DNA from: Chondrosia reniformis
Lineage: Eukaryota > Porifera > Demospongiae > Chondrillida > Chondrillidae
Direction of reading: 5' to 3'
Assembly (NCBI GenBank): GCA_947172415.1
Contig: OX359192.1
Span: forward strand, 6,620,401 to 6,684,400
Length of the DNA: 64,000 bases
The position numbers were made by a program, and so were the translations under genes. A model generated the notes under the pieces. That model did no database searches, had not been told where the DNA came from, and saw nothing but the letters and a program-made list of their open reading frames with translations. Shown here one piece after another: positions 23,568-35,571 of the stretch. Every line of letters begins with the position of its first letter. Positions within the stretch are counted from its first letter, which is position 1.

Positions 23568-26500
23568 TTAATGTGATATTCCTAACTCTACAAATGATGG
23601 TTCAGATGAGGTTGGAATAATATCTGGGTCATCTGGATTCATCAGTGGTCCAAATCCGAGATCATTTTGCATATCAAAAGTAGCAAATTGAGGACCTTGT
23701 GACACTGTAGAATTGACACCATCAAATATGCCTCCTCCGTGCTCTCCAAACTGGAAATCACTAAAGCACTGTTGTGATTGGTTCTGAATAGCTTGACTAC
23801 CAAAATTAGTATCCAAGTCAAGCCAATCTAACTGATCGCTGCCTGGGGAACGACCAAAGGCCAGGAGATGCTGCTGCTGCTGCTGGTGATACTGCTCGTG
23901 ACTAGTGGAGAGGTAGAGGTCCGATCCCACCTTACCCTGGTTGCTAAGCATTGGAGATCCATAGGGCATGTAAGCTCCTCTGGAGGCCAGCTTTCCACCG
24001 TGAACCATAGGAAGAGAATTTGACACTCCATGATTAAAGGGAACTCCCCCTATCAAGAGAGAAACATGTATGTTTATCTTATCCCCACACTTAGACTGTA
24101 TTAGGACTTGTAATACTTACCACCAGATGGTACATCAAGGTCCAGCAGGCCAAATCCATCCATTCCATTGGGGTTAGCCTAGACAAGAGATGGTGACACA
24201 ATAAACACAACACTCTGACTAAGTACATCTATAAATGATTAGGTACCTCCATAAAGGCATCAGTAGGCATCAGTTGGCATCAGTACTAACTACTCACCAT
24301 AAGAGTTGTGGTATCCATGACATCATTGACAGTCATTTTCCTGCCAGAACACCCTCCCGGGTAGAGTTCCTGTTTAGCAGCCGATGCCAGGATGTCATGC
24401 AGTGGCTGGGAGGCGGTGCTTGTGAGGAGGGGTGGATCAGCCAGCATGTCCATCAAGCCAGCAGTGGTAGCCTGATAGTTTGCCAGGGTGGAGGGAAGTG
24501 ACTGAGGAATGTTGATGGAATCAAGGTCTCCCAAATCATCAGGATGCAGAAAAGGCAAGTTGTTACTAGATGAAACGGTATTACCAGATTGGCTTTGCCA
24601 TTCTGTGATTTGAGCTAAAAACTCGCGAGTGGGGCTCAGTTGTTGCATTTGGCTGTTCTCATTGCTAATGGTTGCAGTGCTATCGTTGCCTGTGGTTGGG
24701 GACAGCAAATCGGCCTTGGCTGCGGACACGTGCTGCTCGCTGAAGCCCAGAGGAGAAGGGGTCATCACACTGGCTAGGATGTCCTCCTGCTGAGGAGCTG
24801 CCTTGTGGTGCCCCTCAGGGGATCCAGGCATTGATATGGATTTCCTGAAGTTGGATACTCCGGACTTGTATGAGGGAACATCTCCACTGGTGCTCTGTGA
24901 CCTCAATGTAGGGGGAGTACTTGCTGATGGATGGGGAACATTGCTGACATCAATTATCTTGTCAACGACAGGAGCTGGTGCAAGGGGACCGTGCTTTCTG
25001 TTTATCTGATAATCCAGCTTCTTTTGACTGAGGATTGTGTTGATTGTCTCTTGAAGTTGTTCAGGTTTAAGGTACGATTTGGCAGCTGGTGATTCAGCTT
25101 TCTGCGATTGCTTTGTAGAGGAAATACTTGAATTATATTGCCCACTACTGCTCATAAAGCCTGTTGGCATTGAGGCCTGCTTATTATTCAGATCTCTCAT
25201 TACCTCTGTTACCAAGGAGATGGGTAGAACCCCATTATTATTTTCCAAGAGCCTCTCTAGTAAATGTGTCTTCTTTCCAGTGACACCTAACCCCCTTTCC
25301 TTGCAGGCATTCCTTAAATGGTTCACTTTGATGTCTTCAACTCGGAGCTGCTTACCATTTTCAGTAGGAATCAGTGTTTCAGGATTGATGTGACCGCTCC
25401 CATTTATGACTGGGCAAGCGGAAGCTGTTTTAGTTGGGCTCGTCACAATGGACCCATTGGCCACGGATAGAGGGGCCTTTGTGGAGGCTGGGATATTTCT
25501 TGCACTTTTACCACCTTTCTGGCCATTCTGTGCTTGTAGTTCGCTAAGGGCTTTCAGGAGAATTCCCATTTGTTGCTCAGGAGAACAGTTTTGAGGGATA
25601 TTTGGAAGATTAATGTTGGACTGGTCTGGTCGCTGCTGCTGAAGTAACTGAATCTGAAGCAAGATCTGCTGCTGTTGAAGAAGAAGAGAATGTGGTCCTG
25701 TCATCTTTGTGGTAGATGCTGGAGTCTTTATGATCTTGCTACCTTGGTGGGCCGGTGGCTTATATTCATGAAAATTGTACTTTTTAACCTTTTGCTTTGA
25801 TGAAGACTTTCTCCTAGTTTGTCGAGGAGATGCCACGCCTCCTCCCTTATGCCCCAAGCAGGTGCTTGCTACTGACAGCATTGAGGAGGTGAAGAGCTGA
25901 CTTGATTGGGAGGCGGTTGCTTGTGGTGAAGGTACTGCAGTATTCTCTGGTGACTCTGGATGCAAGCTTGTGAAGTCAAGCGGCGAGGGAAGTGATCCAA
26001 ATGAGGAGACACTGGTCTTGCGAGCAGTGCTGGCATCTTCACCATCTGTCTTTTTATTGTCAAAATTAACTTCCCACTCCATGCTACTAGATTCATCACG
26101 TAGCATTGATATTGGAGGTGGAGAGCGGAACGAATTCTGGCTAACTGGGCCACTGACTGAGTGACGATGCTTGCTATTAACTGTCTTAACCGGCTCCTGA
26201 ACACTCTGCCTTCTCAGCAGCAAAGTCAAGTCTGAGGGATCATGATGGATCCCTGGAGAGCTCTTAGAGTTTGGTACCATTTGGTCAGGAAGAAGAACAT
26301 CATTCTTCAAAATGCCTCCTTTAACCAATTGCTGTGGTGTCGGTCTTTCTGAGATTTTCTTGTTCAAATTATCAGCAATTCTCTTTTTCATCAGCTGTTC
26401 ACCAGTAGCAGTGATGGATGGGTGGATCTTTGGATCTAATGACAGCACATAAATACATTAAGTGTGCATCAGATAAAACTGGCTACCTATCGCACCACAT

Positions 26501-29500
26501 TTGTAATATAGAAACACAAACTTTACACTATTATAATTTGATATTCAATGTGCTCTTAGCAAACAGCTTCCCTTTCAGCTTGTCGGGCAGAAAGGGAAGG
26601 AAAGGATAATTTCTGAAAGTAAATGTACAGCTACATAGGGGTAAGTGTGAACAAGCATATTTACTTTCTACAAATACTTAAGTAGGGGGACCATTCATTT
26701 GTGACCTCTTTGTCAATGGATTGCATCATTAATCAAAAAAATCTCACTATCATCAATAGATGAGTTAATCTCTCACATGGGATTACAATCTAACAAACAT
26801 CACATGACTGTCACATGATCATTCTATGGCCTCAGTGATCTGACAATAAATGCACAACATACCTCCTTTGAGAATGTTTCGTTGCATTATCTCCTGAAGT
26901 TCTGGTCTTCCACGAATCTTCTGCTCTAGCTGGTTCGACGTCTACAATAAAGAAGACAGTCATGTGACATCTAAGATGGTACTTTACTGCAGTCTAACAC
27001 AACTCACTGAACCAGGAGAGACTTACAACTATCTACAAGGACCAGTTTCACTTTTCAATTAATTAGAAGACCCAGTTTCACATTCAATACAGCCTGGGAT
27101 ACCATTTAAAAATCACAGAAAGGGACCTCTCTTCCTTCTGACTGTCTTCCACAGGAAGAGGACATACACCAACTTGTACAATTTAGGTACAAATATAGGA
27201 ACATAAATCTCTCCAGATCACTGAGGCCATAGAATGGAGCAGGGACAGCAGGGATTCAGGTCAAATACGTTTTGACTGAGTGGTGAGCAGTGGTGCTCTC
27301 AAGTGGTGTCAGTCAGACTCACCTTTTCCCATTGCAACTTCCTCGCTTGAGATTGAATCACTGGTGATGTTGGAATAGCTATAAAGTGGGAAGATACCAT
27401 TTAAAATAAAATTTCCCATCTTCACCTTCTATTTGTACATTATATTTTGAAAAAGGTGTAAATACAGCATTTACAGCTGTTGTAAAACTCACATATGAGT
27501 ATGTTTCGATCAATCAACTCTTGTTTTTGTGGCCTTTGGTTGAGCTTTTGGGTGAGGACTAAGTGAAAAATACATTTAATTGATTAAAGAGATTACTTGA
27601 TGTACCTATAAACGTCCTTCAAAATCATGACGGATACACAATATATATACATAATGTAATGGATTAGGACACACACACAAACATTTTATAGAATTAGTTC
27701 TAGTGTGTCAGCCATTATCAAATTAAAGTGTAATCCCAAACAGCTGAGTAGTCAAGTTGTCTAGTATGGTAATAGTATTCATAGGGGAGAGGGAGACATT
27801 CATGTAAACTATGCTAATGCATTCCCTAGACCATGCCCTGGCCTTTACAAGCTCCTAAACACACTTCAATTGGTAGGGACTGGGTAATTGTGGTGATACA
27901 AAGGTTACCATAGAAACAGGACTTTGAAGGAATAGGGTCACGTAGGAAGAGCCCTTGGGAGATTACTGGAAACACAATTTGAACAGATGCTTCTATAATT
28001 GGCCAGGTGATGTCATAACGTCTTCCTTCTTATCTAATTCACATCCAAGTCAAAGGAAGCATGTATTCACAACACAGTAAGAGGAAATCCACTGCTGTAT
28101 ACGTACATACAGTTGGTCAGACGTGATAAAGATACACAACTTCACAATTGACATTGTGGTTGCATGTATGTATGCTATCCATGCACTATATTTAGAGTAC
28201 AATAACTTAACCACACTTCATTTTCACTCTTATTCTGAAAGCCATTAGCAGTAAATCCCACAGCTCAAGGCTGATGCATGTCGTAATATGTAACACAAGA
28301 GCACACTGAAGCACACATTATAGCCCGGAAATCCCACCACGAGAAGGTAATTTAGTCACAGTTTGGTACCAGTCAAGTATCCGATTACACAGATGTAACC
28401 CTAATATTACACGTGTATGTCGAACAAAGATGTGACATGAAGAGGTGTGCGTAGGCCTGTGAACAACACGCATACCTAATGAGCTCCGTGTTACAGATCT
28501 AAGGGACATGCATCCATAATCTAGACAATAATGCATGTCCTAAATATTATTGAAAGATTTATATGTAACACTGTCCCAACACCAGAAGGATAAGGGGAGC
28601 AGGTGTGGTCGCCTAGCAACAAGAGTGAGGTGTGCTAGATGATTGTGGACAGCTGATGATTACATTACAGTGTTTCTGTTGAAATGAATCACTATTAGTC
28701 CTTGAACCCACCAGCATAACAGTATACAGCCATAGAAGATGGCCAACAGAGAGTAGAGGGCTTCTTCAGATCAGTTAAATCACTGCACAAAAGTTGCTAG
28801 CCAGTGGTTGATAATAAAGTGATTAAGAAAATGACCACAACATCTACTGGAAGAAACTGCATGTTTATATGTCAACAATTTCCCAGCATGTATTCAAGAA
28901 TTTGTTAATGTATTGCTATTCTCAATGCTTTGAATGCCAGGAATAACTTTAGAGGAAATTTACAGCTGGAGAAACTTGATAGTGAATGTCAGACCCTACC
29001 TCACCCGGCCTCCTACGAATAAGCCTGTACAAGGTAGTTGCCAGAGACAATGCACTGCATTTAGAGTGTCTACATGAATGTTACACATCAATTAACCAAT
29101 GTTCACTGGATCATAAACCAGTTATCAGAAAGATACACTTCACCCCTGAACCATAGATCTAAGTAATAAACTACATATTTTCATAAAATGATTATCACTA
29201 TATTATTAAAGTAATTAGTAGATTCCAATAAGAACTACTGCCCTTATAATTAATACAATAAAGTAACAACAAAAGACTTCTGATTTCACCAACCAAATTA
29301 TACAGTCTCTCACAATTATGTGGGTAATTAGGACTTGAAAATAAACTATGCTTTTATACACGACATGTTATGCTACAGAAAAAACTGTTATTACAAGCTG
29401 GTATTCACAATGACCATCATATGAGGTCTATATCACAACTGTCCTGTGATGAAATGTGAGAAGATTGCTTGAAACAGGTACAGCAATACAACCATGAGGT

Positions 29501-29791
29501 TCAGGACAAGGACACTGACAAAGATAAGGGAATCTTTTAACATTATCAACAACATTAGCATTACGGGTTACATTAGCTTTACACTTCACTGGACTTAGGA
29601 AACGAGCGACCGAAACCTTGTTGGTTATGTATTTGAAAGAGTGCTAATAGCTTCAACTTACCATGTTGGGCCGCCTGTATGTTGACCGACCGCTCTTCTA
29701 TTCCTGCCGCCACATTGTTGACAGATAGCTGCAGCATTCCTTGCGTAGCATCGTCACCAACCTTCGCAGAGTCGTGAGGTAAGGCTGCCAT
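23568..29791 (-). CDS. MRTF: Myocardin-related transcription factor (RPEL, basic, SAP, activation domain)
   Basis: An actin-sensing coactivator of SRF: G-actin binds the RPEL motifs and keeps it out of the nucleus. ATG at 29789-29791 gives MAALPHDSAKVGDDATQGML. Three RPEL motifs follow in separate exons: VLTQKLNQRPQKQELIDRNI (about 27500-27560), NQLEQKIRGRPELQEIMQRN (about 26880-26940) and NLNKKISERPTPQQLVKGGI (about 26310-26370). A basic stretch RKSSSKQKVKKYNFHEYKPP matches the myocardin B1/basic region near the SRF-binding site. A Gln-rich helix (QQQQILLQIQLLQQQ) lies at about 25640. The SAP domain reads VEDIKVNHLRNACKERGLGV (about 25300-25365). The C-terminus is Ser/Asn/Gln-rich and acidic (SDQLDWLDLDTNFGS), typical of an activation domain, ending FVELGISH at 23568. 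The order matches MRTF in other animals. A roughly 2.1-kb intron follows exon 1. Confidence 0.92.
27564..29661. other. First intron of MRTF, about 2.1 kb, no gene seen
   Basis: This is by far the longest intron in the window. I find no convincing coding exon, RNA gene, tandem repeat or foldback element in it. First introns of regulatory genes often carry enhancers or alternative promoters; none can be named from sequence. Confidence 0.6.
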
Positions 29792-30133
29792 CTTAGGACA
29801 CAGAGAACCGAACAGCTGCTAATTAAGGAAGGAATCAGTTTTAATGCTCGGAAGGCGAATACAGATACATAAGACAAGATTTTAATGTTGCAAGCACGCA
29901 GGGTCAAATGATCGACGGAATATTTTAATGGTTAATTTTAAAATTAAACAGATATCACTCACCTACTGTATTTTTAAAGGTTATAAAGTAAGGTTATCTT
30001 TGGTGTACTCCTGAAAGCCTCCTCAATCTCTTAAAACCTCTTTGATACTGCCATCTTGGGTTATACGCTTCATTTAATTTCCGTCTTGGGACACGCCTAC
30101 TTCAATATTATAGGGAATTCCCTAAGATTTAAA

Positions 30134-30638
30134 ATGGAAGTCGATCAGTACAAGGATGAGCAACAAGCCTTGTTAGAAGGTAGCTAAAGGATGTTTTGAA
30201 AATAGGCTATAGATTAATATGTCTCGTTCTTCTTTAGAACAAGATAGAGGCCTAGAGGCAATATCAGAAGCACTTCGCCGTCAAAGGGAGATGGGTTTGG
30301 CCATGACCAGAGAAGTGGAAGGTCACATTGGTGAGCCTGTAGTTCTGATTGGCTCATTTGTCCTTTATAACAATGTTCAATGTCTATTCTACAGATATTA
30401 TTGAGGGCATATCAAAGGACACCGACAATGTAAATACAAATATCGAACGAACAACGGAAAGAGTAAAGAATATGAGAACAAAGGCCGGAGTTTGTAGTAC
30501 GTGTAAAACTTAGCATTTGTGGCGATGTGCTAGTGATTGTATGTTAATTGTCCTCCTGTAGTTCCCTGGTGTGTCGCAGTACTCATTTTTATCATTATAG
30601 TAGTGTTAATAGCCGTACCTATTAATGGAAAACCATGA
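30134..30638 (+). CDS. Short Qc-SNARE, syntaxin-8-like
   Basis: A membrane-fusion protein of about 107 residues. Exon 1 gives MEVDQYKDEQQALLE; the SNARE helix continues EQDRGLEAISEALRRQREMG and MTREVEGHIDIIEGISKDTD. A short hydrophilic segment leads to one C-terminal membrane segment, CVAVLIFIIIVVLIAVPIN, and TGA at 30636-30638. EQDxGLxAxSxxxxRQxxMG is the syntaxin-8 pattern. The N-terminal three-helix domain of syntaxin 8 is missing: the ATG stands almost directly before the SNARE motif and no upstream coding exon is seen in the 342 bp before it. The conserved zero-layer Gln is replaced by His (codon 30324-30326). The gene is convergent with TSR3, 25 bp away. Confidence 0.8.
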
Positions 30639-30663
30639 TGTACTTATAAAAACAAATTATTCT

Positions 30664-32048
30664 TTATTTTATATGCTGTTTTATTTGCTGTGTACTGTGT
30701 GTAATCTTGTCATCATCACTAGATAGATCTTGAGATTCATTTTCACTGTCTGAACTTTGAGGTGGAGGAAAGTCACGTTTAGGACCACTATATGTATTAC
30801 TACTGTCCAACCATTCTTGTTGGGCAGACAAGATTTGTTCTTTTGTTTTGCACTTTTCATAAGCAAGCAACAATTCCCTGCAATCAATGAAACATTAATA
30901 TGGAGTAGTCAGCAATAAAAAAAAACTTAACATACTATTTAATAGAGTAGTTAAGCAAATGCACTAACAAGTATTGCTATTTGTACAGCAAGTCACTCTA
31001 GCTACCCTGAATGTTTGGGAATTATTAAATCAGTAGCTGTAATCTTGATATTACATAGTTTAGTTAAACTGTATGCAAACATTGTACAGCATTTTTGCTT
31101 AACTATTGATTCCAACATGATTGACATAATTGCTCCATCTGTTTAATACACTATTTTGTGTACATACATGAATATTTATAGCATAGTTATCATACCTATT
31201 TACCTATTTAATGAGAGGAAGGCGTGTCCCCATTTAAATTTTCCAAGCAGCTCCTCCCCCTTAGGTCTGTGGCCTGTGATTATAAGAGCAGCTACCAGTG
31301 CCTCAACACAAGATAACTGACATGGCTTGCCATAGTTCACAGGATTAGCTGCAACCAAGTATGGGAGCAGACGTGGGTATGACCCTTTCATTTTGGAGAA
31401 GGGTGTTTCCTCAAGTTTTGCCCAAGAACAATCAATTAGTGCTATTCCAGAGTTGCATACAATTTCTGAGTCTTCACTGCTAACACACTCCTTACCCATA
31501 GGAGATAAAATTATACCATGAAACCTTTGAGACAGAGGGAGCTCTCGTATTTCACCAAATCTGAGTAATTTTCTGCCAGTACACTTCTTAGGGTCACAGT
31601 GTCCCAGATCCTGTAAAGGATGACTGACACATCATCACTGTACAACATACAGACTCCATTAAATATTTTTTTTCGATTCAATTAAATTCACAAATCTCAT
31701 TAACCAGTAACACATTGGTCATTTTAATCAATCGACCAAGTACACCTAAGTAATTTGATGATAAGATATACTATTTAATCTAACAAATACACATACAATA
31801 CGAGAGTGTTACAGGTGAATTCATTGTTGCATACCCATATAGCTAGATCAATTTGATCCGGAGTAGATTGAACGCCCTCTTCTTCGTCCTGACTGCCAGA
31901 ACTAGATTCACTTTTTCTATCTCTGTATGCTCTACACAATAGGAAATACATTCATTATAGTCTAGTACACTGGCAGAAGTTACTACCTTTCTTCCTTATT
32001 GCGCTTCTTCAATTTATGAACAGCCTTACTTTTTCGATTTTTAGGCAT
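30664..32048 (-). CDS. TSR3: 18S rRNA aminocarboxypropyltransferase TSR3
   Basis: It transfers the aminocarboxypropyl group from S-adenosylmethionine to a pseudouridine of 18S rRNA, a late cytoplasmic step of 40S maturation. The protein starts [20 protein letters not shown] at 32048. Family signatures follow: [20 protein letters not shown], then [64 protein letters not shown] and [11 protein letters not shown]. The last exon ends in an acidic, Ser-rich tail ([16 protein letters not shown]) and stops at 30664. The DCSW and AANPVNYG motifs are the SAM-binding signature of TSR3. Five or so short exons on the minus strand. Confidence 0.95.
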
Positions 32049-32392
32049 CTAAAGTCGTTTGGAAGTATCAGATAAGCTGCACAATAAAATAACTAAGGTT
32101 TAAAATAAGGTTTGGTAATAAAAATGTCCGATTTTGATAGCGAAACCACAAGCGTTTGATAAAGGAGATTGATGCCCAAAAATAACGCACATGCAGTGCG
32201 GAGTCTCACATATCGAGACATTTAAATACTGCATACTGAGTCAGTAATTGCACAGGTAGTAGCTGAAACATTCATATTGTTGAGTACAAGAGTATCTGAC
32301 AGTTGAATCACAATCTTTATACAACAAATATGGTAAAAATGACATGTACACAAAAATTATATGTGATGTGAACATAAAATGACTTCTGTCAT

Positions 32393-33659
32393 CTAAATAT
32401 TGATACCAGCTCTTCTAAGTCTCAATTTTTTTAAATCATCTTCCAGTTGCTTCTCTCGTAACAATGTTTGGTATTGTCTCTGTAAAACTTTCTTCTGCAT
32501 CTCTAGCTCCTGTGTAGATTGCATTAGCTGATGTAGCTCTTGCCGTAACAAAATATTATCTTCTCTGATACTTTTACTGTGTTCCTTCAAACAAGAGTCT
32601 GCTTGCTTTAGGAGCAATGGAGTAGAGAAAAAAAGAAAAATGAAACATTCACTCAGGATGCATCAGGCCTTATCCATACTTGAGTTGCCATATTAGTCAT
32701 GGCCTTCACTTTAGCTTCACACTCTGCCTCAAAGGCACACTTTTCTTTAAGAAAGGAGGTCCTCATTATACGCAAGGTGTTTTCATGCTGAAATTTCATT
32801 TCTTCTAATTGCTTCTCAAGCCTGGCTATCTCCAGATCCTGTTGCTTTTGAATATTCTATAAAATAACCTAAATATGTAACACAGGTCATACCCACTACA
32901 GACTGTTATGCTATTCTATGTGTTAAACAAGCTGCTAGCTCACTTTGTATTGCTCCAGTTCTCTCAAGCTTTGTTTTACCTTGGCCAGTTGAGTTTCGCG
33001 CTCCATTAGAGTTGACTTGAGCTCTACATTAAATCAGTATAAGATAAACACATGTACATGTAAAGATTGCAGCTCTTAGCCGAGTTACCTTTCTTTCTTC
33101 CTTCAAAATCCTCAAGAAGTTCCAGCCTCTGTTTCTCAATGTTGGCTAGTTTCTGTTGGTTCTCATCACTCAGAGAGACTATCAAAGATTGTCTCTTTTC
33201 GGTCTTCTTCTTCATGAACCCTTCATATTCGTGCTACAGAGGAAATACGCTAACATTTCACTATGCATGGCTGTAGCATTTCTTACCGCTTCGGCCTGAG
33301 TGCTTTCTGCTTCCTTCTGCAACCACTCATTTTCCGTCTGTCTAGTATCAAACCGGTTAAGCAAAATCCATTATTATTTTTTACAATTATTAACCTTGCT
33401 TAAGAGGATACAATTCCTTTACTTGCAGTCGCAAGTGAGACACATCGTCGTTCAATCTGTCCAATCTATTTCAAAAATAAACATAGCTATTACACATGTG
33501 CAAATTGCAAAATAATCAGCAAAATCTGTCAACCAACTCTAGTTTCATCTGATACTCTTTACTAGTGGGTATTGGAAGCTCTGCGCTTTTACTGCTGTCA
33601 CTTTGGTCTTTTTTCTCCTGCTCTTTCCCCTTTACCTTCGCTTTCTTCTTCGGAGGCAT
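32393..33659 (-). CDS. Coiled-coil protein of the DUF4515 type (CCDC121/CCDC166/BBOF1-like)
   Basis: Starts MPPKKKAKVKGKEQEKKDQS (33659). The middle reads DRLNDDVSHLRLQVKELYPL, QTENEWLQKEAESTQAEAHE, then EGFMKKKTEKRQSLIVSLSD, KLANIEKQRLELLEDFEGRK and REMT-like coiled coil to LKKLRLRRAGINI, with TAG at 32393-32395. The E(F/Y)xx(Y/F)xxKKTxKRQ...LSDxN pattern followed by a long continuous coiled coil is what I know from DUF4515 proteins, several linked to basal bodies or sperm. It is about 330 residues. The family name is from pattern memory and is moderately sure; the molecular role is unknown. The start is 60 bp from the SF3B5 start on the other strand. Confidence 0.6.
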
Positions 33660-33704
33660 TTTATTTTTTTTCACTACCGTCGCTAAGTCGATTGTGCAAC
33701 CTCC

Positions 33705-33712
33705 TGACGTCA
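33705..33712. promoter_or_regulatory. Palindromic CRE in a 60-bp bidirectional promoter
   Basis: TGACGTCA, the full CREB/ATF site, lies between the divergent starts at 33659 (-) and 33720 (+). As a palindrome it can serve both genes. Confidence 0.55.
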
Positions 33713-33719
33713 CAAGAAA

Positions 33720-34132
33720 ATGACGCTCGCCTCGGAGAGATACAACATTCACAGCCAGCTAGAACACTGTAAGAAACCTGTCTGTACTTAAATACTTAAC
33801 ATATAATCGCGGAAACGTTTAATACTATTTCTTCTTTATAGTGCAGTCAAAATATGTTGGTACAGGACATTCTGATTTAACAAAATTGTAAGTGCAATAG
33901 CCTTTATTGTAGCCTGGATCAGCATGGCTGTAACTATGTGCCTATCGTGTAATTATGTAGTGAATGGGTTGTTAACCAGCACCGTGACAGTCACGCGTCG
34001 TACATGGGTCACCACTCCATGATGGAATTCTTTGCAGTAGCCGAGAATGAAACTAAGGCGAGGGTAAAGGTCAACTTTCTCAAGAAGATGTTACAGCCGT
34101 GTGGTCCTCCCCCAGAGAAGGAGGAGGACTGA
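33720..34132 (+). CDS. SF3B5: Splicing factor 3B subunit 5 (SF3b10)
   Basis: A small subunit of the SF3b complex of U2 snRNP, which recognises the branch point. Three exons join to MTLASERYNIHSQLEHLQSK, YVGTGHSDLTKFEWVVNQHR, DSHASYMGHHSMMEFFAVAE and MLQPCGPPPEKEED. ERYxIHSQLEHLQSKYxGTGH, EWxVNQHRDS, SYMGH and MLQPCGPP are the near-invariant parts of the family, and the length (about 88 residues) fits. Stop TGA is at 34130-34132, with AATAAA at 34269-34274. That signal lies inside the ENDOV gene on the other strand, so the 3' ends overlap. Confidence 0.96.
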
Positions 34133-34160
34133 AAACAGACAGACACTACTGACTTGTAGT

Positions 34161-35531
34161 CTATATATTGTTTTTGATGTCCTTTGAATCTCTAAGAATC
34201 TTTCGTGATAGGATATCTGCCTGCATAGTGATTGATAAGCATGTAACCTTATTTACACTATACATAACAAATAAACATGGCAACAATGATGATTGGTTCC
34301 CTTAGATAAGTATGGTTACTAGATTATCATGACTACATACCTGTCGGACAGGTTCCGGTATTCTATTTGGGGAGCATCTCGCTACTAGATCAGTTGCAGT
34401 TTCCAAGGAGATCATGTGACCAACAGACACATAAATTGGGTTGACAGCATCATCACCAGTCCTTAAGGCACACCCCCACACTCTGAGTGATTGACCAACC
34501 AAATCAAAGGAGTCCCCATGTTTCAAAAGTGACTGTACCTGTGAAATGCAAATAAGCAAGTTTGCAAACTCAAGGCATACAAACCTCACTTGTACCTTGG
34601 CCTTGTGTTCCTTGTTCTTCTCCAAGCCATCAACATGATACAGTTTTTTTCCTATCCCTATGGTGGGTATCCCAGCAAGTACTCCCAAGTGGGAAGCCAA
34701 TCCACATCCTCTAGCATGCAACACACCATTGCCGTCTACCATAATCACCTGAGGAACCAACTCAGGTCTAGTCTTCCGTAGATCATCAAGACAAGCCAAA
34801 AGATGGGGAACCTCCCTGAAGGCTAAAAAGCCTGGTATGTAGGGCTCAGTCATGTGACATATCACATGATAGTTGTGGATAACCTGACAGAGAATCAAAA
34901 AGATATAGTTCTCTACTGAGATCATCCAGTAATAATTTATTCCATGACAGAGAGATTGGTCCCTCTAGGGGAGGGCTGAAAAAAAAACATGGCCACCCTA
35001 TTCAATGTATTATGTATTTATAATACTACATGTTCCAATTGGGTACAATTCATTATTGCAAGGCATATTTGTTGTCTTCCATCCCATTTAGGGAAGAGCA
35101 ACACTTATTCACTTAAAATTAGTTGTTGGAATATATTATTGTGCATCAAATCAGAAATCAATGGGTAAAAAGTGATTTAAAATGGCTGTCATTCCAGCAA
35201 ACTGCAAATCCTAACCTGTAAGTCTGGATAGGAAAGTATAACAATTATAGCACATGCTTTATCAGGATTGTCTTTATCAAATGATATATCAACACCTCCC
35301 AAAAGTTTCAAGTTCACAAACTGTTCATTAGTAGCAGCACAATTCCATGCCAACACTGAAGAGGAGTCTTCTTCTGATAACTTCTGTTTTAATTGGTTCT
35401 GTTTTCTATGCAGGGATAATAATAGTGTGGTCAATACTTAACACAGAGATATTCTGTTTCACTAACAATTGCCATTCCCTTTCAGTATGATTGAAATGAA
35501 TATCAACACTTTGAATCACTTGTTCAGCCAT
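34161..35531 (-). CDS. ENDOV: Endonuclease V
   Basis: A nuclease that cuts one base 3' of inosine, in animals mainly in RNA. The start gives MAEQVIQSVDIHFNHTEREW. Active-site regions are intact: LLGGVDISF with the first Asp, EPYIPGFLAFREVPHLLACL with the wedge Tyr/Pro and the Glu, QVIMVDGNGVLHARGCGLAS with the second Asp, GIPTIGIGKKLYHVDGLEKN, and YVSVGHMISLETATDLV. After RIPEPVRQ I place a last exon at 34161-34220 (ADILSRKILRDSK, ending KNNI), because vertebrate ENDOV continues PVRQAD; reading through the intron would give an unrelated tail. The stop is 28 bp from the SF3B5 stop, and the gene start is 40 bp downstream of the previous minus-strand gene. Confidence 0.93.
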
Positions 35532-35571
35532 TTTTACAGTATATATAAAGGTATGCATGGAATGCACTTAC

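Noticed and set aside
28318-28536. Small minus-strand frame in the long MRTF intron
   Set aside because: Low-quality composition, no conserved motif, and no splice or promoter support.
34302-34360. ENDOV ending in VCSHDNLVTILI
   Set aside because: This is intron read-through; a downstream exon (34161-34220) gives the ADILSRK tail expected after PVRQ in the family.
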